NCBI RefSeq assembly: GCF_030068605.1
Contig: NZ_JASJOU010000011.1
Coordinates: forward strand, 186,001-250,000
Direction of reading: 5' to 3'
DNA: 64,000 nucleotides
Source of the DNA: Xanthocytophaga agilis
Lineage (GTDB): Bacteria; Bacteroidota; Bacteroidia; Cytophagales; 172606-1
The position numbers were made by a program, and so were the translations under genes. The notes beneath the pieces are model-generated. The model was not told the origin of the DNA. It saw nothing but the letters and a program-made list of their open reading frames with translations, and searched no databases. Below are positions 9,457-17,496 of the stretch, in pieces (position 1 is the stretch's first letter; the number at the start of each line of letters is the position of its first letter).

Positions 9457-9846
9457 ATGAAAACCAATGATTACTTTTTTTGGGGAAGTGACCCTGCTAT
9501 TGAAAAAGCATACACACATGGAAAGGTGTATGAAGAATTTATTCGATGGGCTTTTAAAAAGGAGAGTGAAAACAGACAAAACGGGGCTGACGCTTGTTAT
9601 ATGTGTGATTTGATCCGGGCTGAACATGAAGTTTCAGAAGGGCAAGCACATCGGTTACAGATTGTAAAGACACATGTTAACAGGGCACTGGATCAATTAT
9701 TATTTAGAGTAGAAGGCAATTTTGTGCAAGACACGTTGATTCAGCTTAAAATACAGACCCATAAAGCGATTCACTCTGAACAACTTATCGAAATTATCCA
9801 TGAAGCCTTAGGTTTACTGGGGCCTAAAAAGATGACATACAATTGA
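9457..9846 (+). CDS. Hypothetical protein, helical, 129 aa
   Basis: The ATG at 9457 is preferred over the in-frame ATG at 9382 because the protein proper begins MKTNDYFFWGSDPAIEKAY. It appears mostly alpha-helical and soluble. One CYMCDL pair of cysteines lies near residue 50 and a YEEFIRWAFKKE helix near residues 25-36. I do not recognise the family. The gene stands alone and ends in a perfect bidirectional terminator shared with the convergent GAF gene. Confidence 0.6.
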   Translation: MKTNDYFFWGSDPAIEKAYTHGKVYEEFIRWAFKKESENRQNGADACYMCDLIRAEHEVSEGQAHRLQIVKTHVNRALDQLLFRVEGNFVQDTLIQLKIQTHKAIHSEQLIEIIHEALGLLGPKKMTYN

Positions 9847-9886
9847 CCAATCAAGCCATATAACTCGAATTATATGGCTTGATTGG
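9847..9886. terminator. Perfect 17-bp stem bidirectional terminator
   Basis: ccaatcaagccatataa pairs exactly with ttatatggcttgattgg around a 6-nt loop (ctcgaa). It sits 1 bp after the stop of the plus-strand 9457 gene and 25 bp from the stop of the convergent GAF gene. A T-rich stretch follows on the plus strand. Confidence 0.8.
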
Positions 9887-9910
9887 CTTTATATACAACC
9901 GGGATAGATT

Positions 9911-12220
9911 TTACAATGATTCATTTGCATGAAGAATCGTAGCCCTCAGCATTTTTAATCCGGAAACTCCCTGCAAATCCTCTACCTCAAATTGTTCAAT
10001 CTCCGCAGCCAGCATATTTCTAGCCTGCAGTGTTTTGATGTAATGTAAATATTCCTGCTCTTCTACATAATTTGAGTAGACAATTGTGATCTTACCAACC
10101 TGGGTAATGCGGTTAGTCGTACCTTTGATACAGGCTTTGTCAATTCGTTTCTTAATAATCTCAAATCGTGCATTATAACTTCCATCTACGTCAAACCGTT
10201 TTTCGTCCATTCGAAAACGAATGGAAATAGCTGAGTTATATACCAGTATCAGAGTAGTAACAGCCAACGGATAGGGTAACTCCCGCATTTGAGCATGATG
10301 AATAGACTCCATCTCACAAAGTACCTGAAGTTGCCATAACCGTAAAGCATATAACTTCTTTGTATCAAACTCCTGCCTGGGTGCGATTGAATGTCCGATG
10401 TACAGATTATGCTCAATACCATCTGTCTTAAAGCGTTCATAATAATGAGGAAACACATCCTGAGCCTCTACTTGTCTCATATCAATATGTTCGGCTAATG
10501 CCTGATTAATACGATGGATTGTATTCTCATACTTTCTGCGATAGATATGAAAACTACCTGTCTCTCTATCTGTCTTGCGAAAATACTCTGTAATCAAAGG
10601 CTTAGCTTCTGTCTCACTCATTAATCGTAAACGAGTATGTATACGGCTAATATATCCACTGATGTATTGTTCTGTGCTAGCCCGCAATGGCATAGACAAG
10701 TCAGTAAGATAGTCCTGTAGCTGTTGCTCTTCTTTAACAAAGGAATGGATAAACAAGGGATCATCCAGCTTTTTAAAAAGATTCAATAGTGTCTTAATCT
10801 GTTTGATCAAATCTTTTTGAACACTTGCATTACGTGCTTCTGATGAACCTTTGATATCGATCTGTCCATAGAGAGGATACACCTCCGGAAAAACAATCTC
10901 ATTCAGAGCATGACTTATCCCTAACTGGCGTTTATAAATCAATGACTCGGCTTCAGCCCTGAATTTCCAGTATACACTTTTATGAATAGTGGTATAATTG
11001 GTCTGAATTACTGCTTGTATCTGATTCTGCCATTCCGCTGCCAGTCTCTCAATGGTATCTGTCAGAAAGGGCATGACCACATCCAGTTTATTGGCATTGA
11101 TACTATTGAGTTGGCGGGGCTTAAATGCCACTACTTCCAGAATTCCCAGGAACAGACCATTTTTAATAACGGGGGTAAGAATAATGCTTTGAACTCCCTG
11201 AGTAATCAGATGATTAATCCAGCAAGCATGCGGATTAGCTATTCGAAAATCAGTGGTATTGGATATGGCAAAATACGATCTGTTTTCTAAAAAGTTTTGT
11301 ACTATATCCTGGCCTAAGAGATCAGTTATCTCTCTGGGTTGGTTGTCTTCCAGTAAAAAGCTACCTATCTGCTGGCCAAAAGGATCTGTGTTCAGTGTAT
11401 GTTCATCAGGGTTCAAAAAGGAAAATCCTATTTTGATATCCCAAAGACGGAAGATTGACCGAAAAACAGATTCCACGCTTTGCTGGAAACCAACAGAGTT
11501 GATACCCAGCAGTTTTTCCTTAAATATGGAAACTGCATTCTCAACTGTTGCATCAAACAGGGTCATGATACCGAAGCCTCTGATTTGCCAGGATTCCTGC
11601 GGAAATTTTTCTTTCCACAGAGATATATTATCATAGCTGTTTATCAACAGCTCAATGTCTTCCTGAGATAACAATACGGCATTTTCAGTGGGTGATACCT
11701 CCAGAAAATCTCCATTGTATAAGATTCGATAATGCTTGAGGATACCTTCTGCTGTAGGGATATCGTAAAACAAAGGTTTGCTAAAATCCAGTTGAGTACC
11801 ATAAAACTCATTCAGAATCAAGCAGCAGCTCAGAATATAAAACTGATGTTCGTCAAAATCCCGGATGTTGATCTCAAAGTCAGGCCCTGCGGCTTTCAGA
11901 ATATTCTTAAATCGCTCACTATGGTTAAAGACAATGTTTGTATAAGGAAGGCTAACAGCCTTAATCTCATTCAGCGTCAATTCGGGAGGAAAATAATCTG
12001 CCAGCAACCGCTGAATGAGTATCGTATTCTCAGTTATCTGAGTGATGTCTGTAAGTCCTGTTCGCAACTCCGGATAAGGGGCCAGATCTGCCAATAACCT
12101 TTTTGCCCGAACCGAATGATCATTTGTCGAATCCGCAGCTACTCTTTCCAGATGTTCAAAAGCCGGTTCAAAAGAAAGTTGTATCCGCAAAGGGGAATCA
12201 ACAAAGGGTAGAAAATTCAT
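9911..12220 (-). CDS. Large GAF-domain protein with unknown conserved C-terminal domain (paralogue 1)
   Basis: The 769-residue cytoplasmic protein has no signal peptide or membrane segment. An N-terminal helical region (about 1-230) precedes a GAF-like domain (about 245-395; IILTPVIKNGLFLGILEVV is the typical GAF strand). A helical linker follows, with EVYPLYGQIDIKGSSEARN near 450. The C-terminal region (about 540-769) contains FKTDGIEHNLYIGHSI, IRFRMDEKRFDVDGSYN, RFEIIKKRIDKACIKGTTNR and LEDLQGVSGLKMLRATI-like motifs. All of these recur in the 47743-50154 protein, so the two are paralogues. No kinase, cyclase or DNA-binding output domain is visible. It may be a sensor scaffold; function is unknown. 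Confidence 0.78.
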   Translation of the reverse strand: MNFLPFVDSPLRIQLSFEPAFEHLERVAADSTNDHSVRAKRLLADLAPYPELRTGLTDITQITENTILIQRLLADYFPPELTLNEIKAVSLPYTNIVFNHSERFKNILKAAGPDFEINIRDFDEHQFYILSCCLILNEFYGTQLDFSKPLFYDIPTAEGILKHYRILYNGDFLEVSPTENAVLLSQEDIELLINSYDNISLWKEKFPQESWQIRGFGIMTLFDATVENAVSIFKEKLLGINSVGFQQSVESVFRSIFRLWDIKIGFSFLNPDEHTLNTDPFGQQIGSFLLEDNQPREITDLLGQDIVQNFLENRSYFAISNTTDFRIANPHACWINHLITQGVQSIILTPVIKNGLFLGILEVVAFKPRQLNSINANKLDVVMPFLTDTIERLAAEWQNQIQAVIQTNYTTIHKSVYWKFRAEAESLIYKRQLGISHALNEIVFPEVYPLYGQIDIKGSSEARNASVQKDLIKQIKTLLNLFKKLDDPLFIHSFVKEEQQLQDYLTDLSMPLRASTEQYISGYISRIHTRLRLMSETEAKPLITEYFRKTDRETGSFHIYRRKYENTIHRINQALAEHIDMRQVEAQDVFPHYYERFKTDGIEHNLYIGHSIAPRQEFDTKKLYALRLWQLQVLCEMESIHHAQMRELPYPLAVTTLILVYNSAISIRFRMDEKRFDVDGSYNARFEIIKKRIDKACIKGTTNRITQVGKITIVYSNYVEEQEYLHYIKTLQARNMLAAEIEQFEVEDLQGVSGLKMLRATILHANESL

Positions 12221-12278
12221 GGCAGTGGTTTTCCAATGGTTATATTCACAGACATCACATTTTTATAGTTAGTTCCAG

Positions 12279-13211
12279 TTAGGTACTAGTGTGTTGCTTC
12301 CGATAAGCAACTGGGGATACCTGTGTGTATTTTTTAAAGTAATTACTAAAGTGTGTTGACTCCGAAAATCCTAACAAAAATGCAATTTCTTTAACAGACA
12401 CAGATGAATTTTGTAGCAATGACTTAGCTTCGGTGATAGTCTTTTCCGTAATCCAGGTGCTGATAGATTTCCCCGTTTTCGTCTTTATTACATTACTGAG
12501 ATAGTTGGGATGCAGATTTTGTGCATCTGCATAATCCTGCACTCTCAGCGGTTTATCGACCAGACCTTTGCTTAAGTCCCGAAAATGTTTTTCCAATGTC
12601 TGTTTAAAGGTCTTCACAATATAAGAGCTTCGATTGCCCTCATAAATAGGGTTGTAATCGTTCCAAAAGTAATCTTTGATTTTTAACAACAATACAACAA
12701 ACAGATTACCGATCATCTTATTTCTATATGGTGAACCACCTGTATATTCTTTTAGAATTAACTGGTATAAGGTTTCAAATTCAGCAAACTGATCAAGAGG
12801 CAATACCCTTGGAGCAACGGTTTCTGCAAGCAGGAAAGGGAACTCTTCAAATATATCTGCATGCACATTTTCTTTCAGAAAAGCCTCGCTCAATGTAATC
12901 AGGTATACTTCTTCCAGTATTCGCCATTCAAATGACTTAAAATGTCCGGGATTGGTAAAATAAATGGTACCCGGTACTGTTACAAAAACCTGTTCATCTG
13001 TAGTATACTGACCTGCGCCTTCTTTCACAAAAACAAATGAGAAAAAATTAGTCCGGTATACAGGTGACTTATAGGGTAATTGATTGTGAATATCTTTTAG
13101 GTTATGTATGGTAAATTCAGATTGAGCATCTATAGAGTCTGTAGGCAGATCTAAAGAAATATATTGCTCTCTTAGTGTATTATATATCAGCTTTTGTTCT
13201 ACTTCTTTCAT
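12279..13211 (-). CDS. AraC-family transcriptional regulator
   Basis: The 310-residue protein has an N-terminal cupin-like ligand domain (about 30-190) with no recognised ligand. The C-terminal AraC double helix-turn-helix spans about 205-305: RVQDYADAQNLHPNYLSNVIKTK, then VSVKEIAFLLGFSESTHFSNYFKK and the closing SPVAYRKQ. It lies 226 bp downstream of, and in the same direction as, the NmrA-like gene. Such regulators often control adjacent oxidoreductase genes, so the 13438-16768 cluster is the likely target, but no operator was proven. Confidence 0.88.
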   Translation of the reverse strand: MKEVEQKLIYNTLREQYISLDLPTDSIDAQSEFTIHNLKDIHNQLPYKSPVYRTNFFSFVFVKEGAGQYTTDEQVFVTVPGTIYFTNPGHFKSFEWRILEEVYLITLSEAFLKENVHADIFEEFPFLLAETVAPRVLPLDQFAEFETLYQLILKEYTGGSPYRNKMIGNLFVVLLLKIKDYFWNDYNPIYEGNRSSYIVKTFKQTLEKHFRDLSKGLVDKPLRVQDYADAQNLHPNYLSNVIKTKTGKSISTWITEKTITEAKSLLQNSSVSVKEIAFLLGFSESTHFSNYFKKYTQVSPVAYRKQHTST

Positions 13212-13437
13212 TCCTAAAGTAAAGAATGTTTGTTTTACAATGACAGTCCAGCATACAAACTATTACCCAATGCCATTCCCAAACATATTGAGAAATGCTA
13301 TATCGTTTGTAAGAGAAAGCCTTTTTGCAAAAAAAACATTTTTTCAAAAGTCTAATACAAAATATAAAAGATAAATCATCTTCTGCCCGGAGGTATCTCT
13401 GCCAACAGAAGATAATCACGAATGCATCACATTCTTT

Positions 13438-14316
13438 TCAGGAGAATAAGCTTGCATACTCCTTCACAAAGTTGTCAAAGCTCCGCGCAGACTTGCCTGT
13501 TATAACTTCTATATCTGAAGAAATAGCAGAAGCCTCTCCCCGGGCATAGTGTGCATAGTCTTCAATCAAACCATCGGCCTGCCATTCCGGAAAACCAACA
13601 GACAGCAGGGCATTTCGCATGTCTTCAGGGGAAACGTTAATAAACAGAATAGATCGTTTTAATTCATGAGAAAGATACTCCGCAATTTCTTGATGGGACA
13701 ATGCCTGAGGACCTGTCAGGTTGTATATCTTACTTTCGTGTCTTGGGTTTGTTAACGCTTTAGCAGCAACAGCAGCAATGTCCCGTATATCTACCAGACT
13801 TATTTTAGACTCTCCGACTGATGCAAAAAATTTATTCTGTTTTGCAATAGATTCTCTGAAACCAAACAATCCCTGCATGAATAGGTTAGGCCGTAGAAAA
13901 GTATAGTCTATTCCAGACTCTTTGATTCTCTGCTCCACTGCAGCATGATACCGCAGAAAACGTACAGGAGAATTTACATCTGCAGCAAATTGAGACAGTT
14001 TGACAATGTGTCTTACACCTGCCCGCATGGCACTATCTACAAAATTGAGTTGTAGCTGTTCAGCCTGTTCGCTTGAGTTGGTAAGCAGAAATGCTTTTTC
14101 TATACCTGTTAGAGCCTTTTCAATACTTTTGTCGTTGCTCATATCACCAACTATTAGTTCGGCTCCAGCCAAGGAGGCAAGTTCCCGTGTATTTTCCAGA
14201 GATCGTACCAGTGCCCGAAAAGGTATACCTTGAGCAGATAATTGTCTGGCTAGTTCGCTACCAATGGTACCTGTAGCGCCTGTAATCAAAATCGAAGGGA
14301 TGTTGGATGTCGTCAT
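13438..14316 (-). CDS. NmrA-like NAD(P)-binding oxidoreductase/regulator
   Basis: The 292-residue protein has an N-terminal Rossmann motif ITGATGTIGSELARQL (residues 11-26) and the NmrA-type segments VGDMSNDKSIEKAL, VKLSQFAAD, HAAVEQRIKESGIDYTFLRPNLFMQ and YNLTGPQALSHQEIAEYLS. It lacks the classical SDR YxxxK, as expected for the atypical NmrA/QOR2 group. These proteins reduce quinones or sense NADP(H). A perfect -7 box lies 23 bp upstream, so it can be expressed independently of the SDR genes behind it. Confidence 0.85.
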   Translation of the reverse strand: MTTSNIPSILITGATGTIGSELARQLSAQGIPFRALVRSLENTRELASLAGAELIVGDMSNDKSIEKALTGIEKAFLLTNSSEQAEQLQLNFVDSAMRAGVRHIVKLSQFAADVNSPVRFLRYHAAVEQRIKESGIDYTFLRPNLFMQGLFGFRESIAKQNKFFASVGESKISLVDIRDIAAVAAKALTNPRHESKIYNLTGPQALSHQEIAEYLSHELKRSILFINVSPEDMRNALLSVGFPEWQADGLIEDYAHYARGEASAISSDIEVITGKSARSFDNFVKEYASLFS

Positions 14317-14338
14317 AATTTTTATTGTTTTAGTGATT

Positions 14339-14346
14339 CAAAATTA
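14339..14346 (-). promoter_or_regulatory. Candidate Bacteroidota -7 box for the NmrA-like gene
   Basis: On the minus strand the octamer reads TAATTTTG, an exact TAnnTTTG. It would give a leader of about 15 nt for the gene starting at 14316. No convincing TTTG -33 element is present at 19-20 bp, so this is a tentative call. Confidence 0.4.
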
Positions 14347-14394
14347 GACACACCCGATAACTAAAAATTGTAAGAAAACGAAATCACCTTCTGG

Positions 14395-14814
14395 TCAATA
14401 CTGTGCCTGCCCAATGTCCAGACGATTGATCTTCCCATCTGCATTGATCCGGAACTTAAAATATGTCTTAAAATCACCCCATTGATCACTATGGAACTTT
14501 CCATAGATATCCAATCCATTATTTTCTACTTTGTCAATACTGGTAAAACGTTCATGCCCCAGCGCTTGCTCAAAAAAGTTTTTGAAATTCATGGAATGAA
14601 CATCATCAAAAAGTTCAGCTTGTTCGGTAAACAAAGGAAACCATGCCATTTTATCTCCTGTCTGCAAAGCTTCTATGGCTTTTCGTACAATTGTATTTGT
14701 GAGTTTATCAGTATTCATAGCTATTTGTGTATGTTGAGACCTTTTCTCTACTTTTTGAGAATATCCTGTAACTGATATCAGGATACCAACCAGTGAACAA
14801 ATCAATGCTTTCAC
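14395..14814 (-). CDS. Secreted SnoaL/NTF2-like protein
   Basis: The 139-residue protein has an N-terminal signal peptide (MKALICSLVGILISVTGYSQ, cleavage near residue 19). An NTF2-like fold follows: NTIVRKAIEALQTGDKMAWFPLFTEQ, then ELFDD and KTYFKFRINADGKINRLDIGQ, the classic cone-shaped alpha+beta pattern of SnoaL-like proteins. Its start is 1 bp from the stop of the upstream DoxX-like gene, which implies co-expression. Ligand or reaction unknown. Confidence 0.78.
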   Translation of the reverse strand: MKALICSLVGILISVTGYSQKVEKRSQHTQIAMNTDKLTNTIVRKAIEALQTGDKMAWFPLFTEQAELFDDVHSMNFKNFFEQALGHERFTSIDKVENNGLDIYGKFHSDQWGDFKTYFKFRINADGKINRLDIGQAQY

Positions 14815-14815
14815 A

Positions 14816-15169
14816 TCAATGAATTTTGGCTAATGGATGTTGCAGATAGATAATTACCAGATTCAGCAGAAAAAAAGGTATTTCAATTCCTACCCCTTTC
14901 AGATTCCGATCCTGCAGATGCAGACTAATAAGCAACAGAATTGCTGCTGCCATCAGAAAATTTCCCCACAAAAACGTTTTGGGATAGAGGATAAGTAAGG
15001 CACTAAGTAATGTTATTCCCCCATATACCAATAATCCTGTTTCGTTAACGTTCCATTTTCTGAACATATCCAGCATTTCAGGCTTTCCTGTGAGCATAGC
15101 CCATCCCTGTTTTATTCCCATATATACAGCAAACAGGATCAGTATTGCATTAACTACTTTAAGTATCAT
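14816..15169 (-). CDS. DoxX-like small membrane protein
   Basis: The start at 15169 (MILKVVNAILILFAVYMGIKQG) replaces a longer ORF start at 15253, whose extra 28 residues look non-coding; this gives 117 residues. There are four hydrophobic segments (about 4-22, 46-63, 67-84 and 95-110) with a GWAMLTGKPEMLDMF loop. This size and layout is typical of DoxX/DoxD-like inner-membrane proteins found beside SDR and SnoaL genes. No catalytic residues are visible. Confidence 0.7.
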   Translation of the reverse strand: MILKVVNAILILFAVYMGIKQGWAMLTGKPEMLDMFRKWNVNETGLLVYGGITLLSALLILYPKTFLWGNFLMAAAILLLISLHLQDRNLKGVGIEIPFFLLNLVIIYLQHPLAKIH

Positions 15170-15233
15170 GACTTTTGGGTTTATTACCCAGAGCAAAACA
15201 AGATTTGCTCTGGGTAAGGGTAAGATATAAAGG

Positions 15234-15986
15234 CTAATTGGTTGCCCCTCCATTCACCAGCAGGTGTTGTCCATTGACAAACGAAGAAAGATCGCTTGCA
15301 AAGAACTCTGCGACATTGGCTACATCTTCTACCTCCGCCAGTCGTCCCATCGGGCAGCTGTCCAGTAATTGTTTACGCAGAGCCGGGTAACTGTCTGCCT
15401 CCGCAAAAATTCCGGCATGATCTACAGCAAAGGGTATAATGGAGTTGACAGTAACTCCCCGATGTCCAATCTCTTTTGATAATATGTCAACCAGATAACG
15501 GGGTGTTGTTTTGCTGCCGCCATATACGGCCATACCTGGAACAGGAAAAGAGGTGGTACTGGAAGCGATGTAAATAATTCTTCCATGATCTTCTACATGG
15601 CGGGCAGCCTGTTGCAGCGTAAAATAAGAGCCTTTGGTATTGATTGAAAATACCCGGTCAAATTGCTCTTCTGTAAATTCAGTGACAGGAGTCTCAACCA
15701 GCTCAATACCTGCATTGGCTACTACGATGTCTATTTTCCCGAAAGCTTTTTTAGCTTCTTCAAACAGCCGTTCCAGTTCTGTTACTTTGCTTACATCGGC
15801 CTGCACAGCTATTACCTTTACTCCCATAGCAGCAATAGTACTTACGACTTCTTCAGCTGCTACTTTATCTTTTGAATAGTTGATTACAATATTAGCTCCC
15901 AGGGCTGCGTATCGCTCTGCAATAGCTTTTCCCAATCCCCGTGCGGATCCGGTTATCAGAGCCACTTTATTTTGTAAGGTATGCAT
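15234..15986 (-). CDS. SDR-family oxidoreductase
   Basis: The 250-residue classical short-chain dehydrogenase/reductase has the cofactor motif TGSARGLGKA (12-21), NAG in VVANAGIEL, a catalytic serine in IYIASSTTS and the YGGSK catalytic Tyr/Lys. The C-terminal GQHLLVNGG is the usual 'vdGG' ending. An arginine/lysine after the second strand (NYSKDK) suggests NADP preference. It lies 41 bp after the paralogous SDR at 16028, probably in one transcript. Substrate unknown. Confidence 0.9.
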   Translation of the reverse strand: MHTLQNKVALITGSARGLGKAIAERYAALGANIVINYSKDKVAAEEVVSTIAAMGVKVIAVQADVSKVTELERLFEEAKKAFGKIDIVVANAGIELVETPVTEFTEEQFDRVFSINTKGSYFTLQQAARHVEDHGRIIYIASSTTSFPVPGMAVYGGSKTTPRYLVDILSKEIGHRGVTVNSIIPFAVDHAGIFAEADSYPALRKQLLDSCPMGRLAEVEDVANVAEFFASDLSSFVNGQHLLVNGGATN

Positions 15987-16027
15987 AGTTTGTATGAATT
16001 GAATGTAAACGAGAATCAGCAGAGAAA

Positions 16028-16768
16028 TTATGCCATAGCGCCGTTAGCCCCTATATTCTGAGCACTGATCCATTTGGCTTCATCACTTGCCAGAAACAAT
16101 ACAATAGGGACAATATCTTCTGGCTTGCCAATGCGATTAAATGCAGATAAGGATGCCAGGCGATTAATTAACTCTTCTGATTTGCCGTTGGTGAAGAGTT
16201 CTGTATCAGTAGGTCCGGGCGAAACAGAATTGACATTGATCCCTCTTGCTCCTACTTCTTTGGCAAAAATCCGGGTCAGTTGTTCTACAGCTGATTTGGT
16301 AGCTACATAGGTTCCATATCCCGGCAACATCAACCGGTTTACAGAGGTAGAAAAGTTGATGACACTTCCATTATCAGACAGCCGGGTAGCGGCTTCTCTC
16401 AGTGTATTAAAAACTCCTTTTACATTGATATCAAAGTGGCGGCCAAACTCTTCATCTGTTGTATCCTTGATCGTCTTTGTAATCATGATTCCTGCATTAT
16501 TCACCAGGACATCAATTCTGCCATACTGTGCAATCGCTGTATCAAATAGGTTTTTAACATCCGCAGGCTTACTAACATCAGCCTGCACAGCCATAGCATC
16601 TCCACCTTTTTGTTTAATATTGGCTACTACTTTTTCTGCAGCGTCTTTACTTCCTGCATAGTTTACAATAACTTTTGCGCCGTTTTCAGCAAACGACTGG
16701 GCCAGGGAAGCGCCTATACCTCTGGAGGCTCCTGTAACCAAAACTACTTTTTCATTTAATGTGATCAT
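16028..16768 (-). CDS. SDR-family oxidoreductase
   Basis: The start at 16768 (MITLNEKVVLVTGASRGIG) is preferred over an ATG nine codons upstream, giving 246 residues. Motifs are TGASRGIGAS, VLVNNAGIM (NNAG), catalytic serine in INFSTSVN, YVATK for Tyr/Lys, and the GP(T/G)D C-cap VSPGPTDTELF. The family includes 3-oxoacyl-ACP reductase-like and glucose-dehydrogenase-like enzymes. The isolated position outside any fatty-acid operon argues against FabG. It is the first gene of the cluster, and a 27-bp palindrome sits directly upstream. Confidence 0.9.
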   Translation of the reverse strand: MITLNEKVVLVTGASRGIGASLAQSFAENGAKVIVNYAGSKDAAEKVVANIKQKGGDAMAVQADVSKPADVKNLFDTAIAQYGRIDVLVNNAGIMITKTIKDTTDEEFGRHFDINVKGVFNTLREAATRLSDNGSVINFSTSVNRLMLPGYGTYVATKSAVEQLTRIFAKEVGARGINVNSVSPGPTDTELFTNGKSEELINRLASLSAFNRIGKPEDIVPIVLFLASDEAKWISAQNIGANGAMA

Positions 16769-16772
16769 GTTT

Positions 16773-16825
16773 CTTTGTGTTAAAATTGATAACACAAAGG
16801 TGCTATATAAAATCTGCTCAGAAAG
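16773..16825 (-). promoter_or_regulatory. Promoter with overlapping palindromic operator before the SDR cluster
   Basis: A perfect 10-bp inverted repeat (ctttgtgtta / taacacaaag, 16773-16799, 7-nt spacer) lies 5 bp before the SDR start. Its distal arm overlaps a candidate minus-strand -7 box, CACCTTTG (16795-16802). A TTTC is found 19 bp further upstream as a weak -33 (near 16822-16825). This arrangement fits repressor binding by a dimeric regulator. It could also be a leader hairpin. Confidence 0.4.
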
Positions 16826-17100
16826 TACAAGGATTACATGATAAGATATAAATATCTAAGATTGGGCAAAAAAATGTAAAATTCTATGATCTGAGCGACC
16901 TATTGTGAGGATTATTATTTTCAATTGCTCTGTATATCAATATTCTACTCAATATACTTACTACAGATTGTACTACAAACAAATACAGAGGCTTAAGGAG
17001 ACAGGAAAAAATAATTGCATTTTATTGTTTTATATTTTAACTTTTCACACTTTTAAGAAAGAAATACGAAGATTTCCTTACCTGTTAAAATCAACATTCT
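16826..17100. other. Non-coding gap upstream of the DUF2158-like gene
   Basis: This stretch, together with the SDR promoter, separates divergent genes. It is AT-rich and contains no convincing reading frame. No clear TAnnTTTG box for the plus-strand gene was found. Confidence 0.5.
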
Positions 17101-17397
17101 ATGTTCGCAACCTTACTAAATATTCTCAATAGCAGAAAAAATGCACTGGGTAATGCTTCTTCCAGCCGGGAGATCCAGAAAGAGATATTTCCTATCACCT
17201 CTGTATCAGCGACAGCCCTTAAACATATACTACACATTGGAGATAAGGTAAAGCTTATCTATGACTGCCCCGATTTTCCATGTCCGGAGATGCAGGTAAA
17301 AAGTATTGCATCCGATGAGATTACCTGTGTATGGTATGTGGATGATACACAACTGAAAGTGGCAGAATTCCGTCCTCAGGTACTGAAAATAGTCTAA
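17101..17397 (+). CDS. DUF2158/YodC-like small protein
   Basis: The 98-residue protein has a C-terminal half (about 47-98) matching the small SH3-like DUF2158 pattern: GDKVKLIYD, a short variable loop with P and M (CPEMQV), IASDEITCVWY and then LKVAEFRPQVLKIV. In the family the core is GD-V-L-S-GG-MTV followed by V-CVWF and F. The usual glycine pair is replaced here by a longer cysteine-containing loop (DCPDFPCPEM). Function of the family is unknown. It is a single gene with a perfect terminator behind it. Confidence 0.65.
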   Translation: MFATLLNILNSRKNALGNASSSREIQKEIFPITSVSATALKHILHIGDKVKLIYDCPDFPCPEMQVKSIASDEITCVWYVDDTQLKVAEFRPQVLKIV

Positions 17398-17421
17398 TCC
17401 CCTATCAATAGATTCTCTCAT

Positions 17422-17460
17422 AAAAATAGGTGTGTTATAACTCATAACACACCTATTTTT
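17422..17460. terminator. Perfect 17-bp stem bidirectional terminator
   Basis: aaaaataggtgtgttat pairs exactly with ataacacacctattttt around a 5-nt loop. The A-run before and T-run after let it serve both the plus-strand gene ending at 17397 and the convergent gene ending at 17497. Confidence 0.85.
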
Positions 17461-17496
17461 ATTTACTTGAGCTAAATGAAAAATCTAACTAGTCTA

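Noticed and set aside
9252-9467. 71-aa minus-strand ORF
   Set aside because: Overlaps the start of the 9457 gene and has no recognisable protein pattern.
16905-17132. 75-aa plus-strand ORF overlapping the DUF2158-like gene
   Set aside because: Composition (Tyr/Ile/Asn-rich without pattern) and overlap with a better gene suggest a spurious frame.
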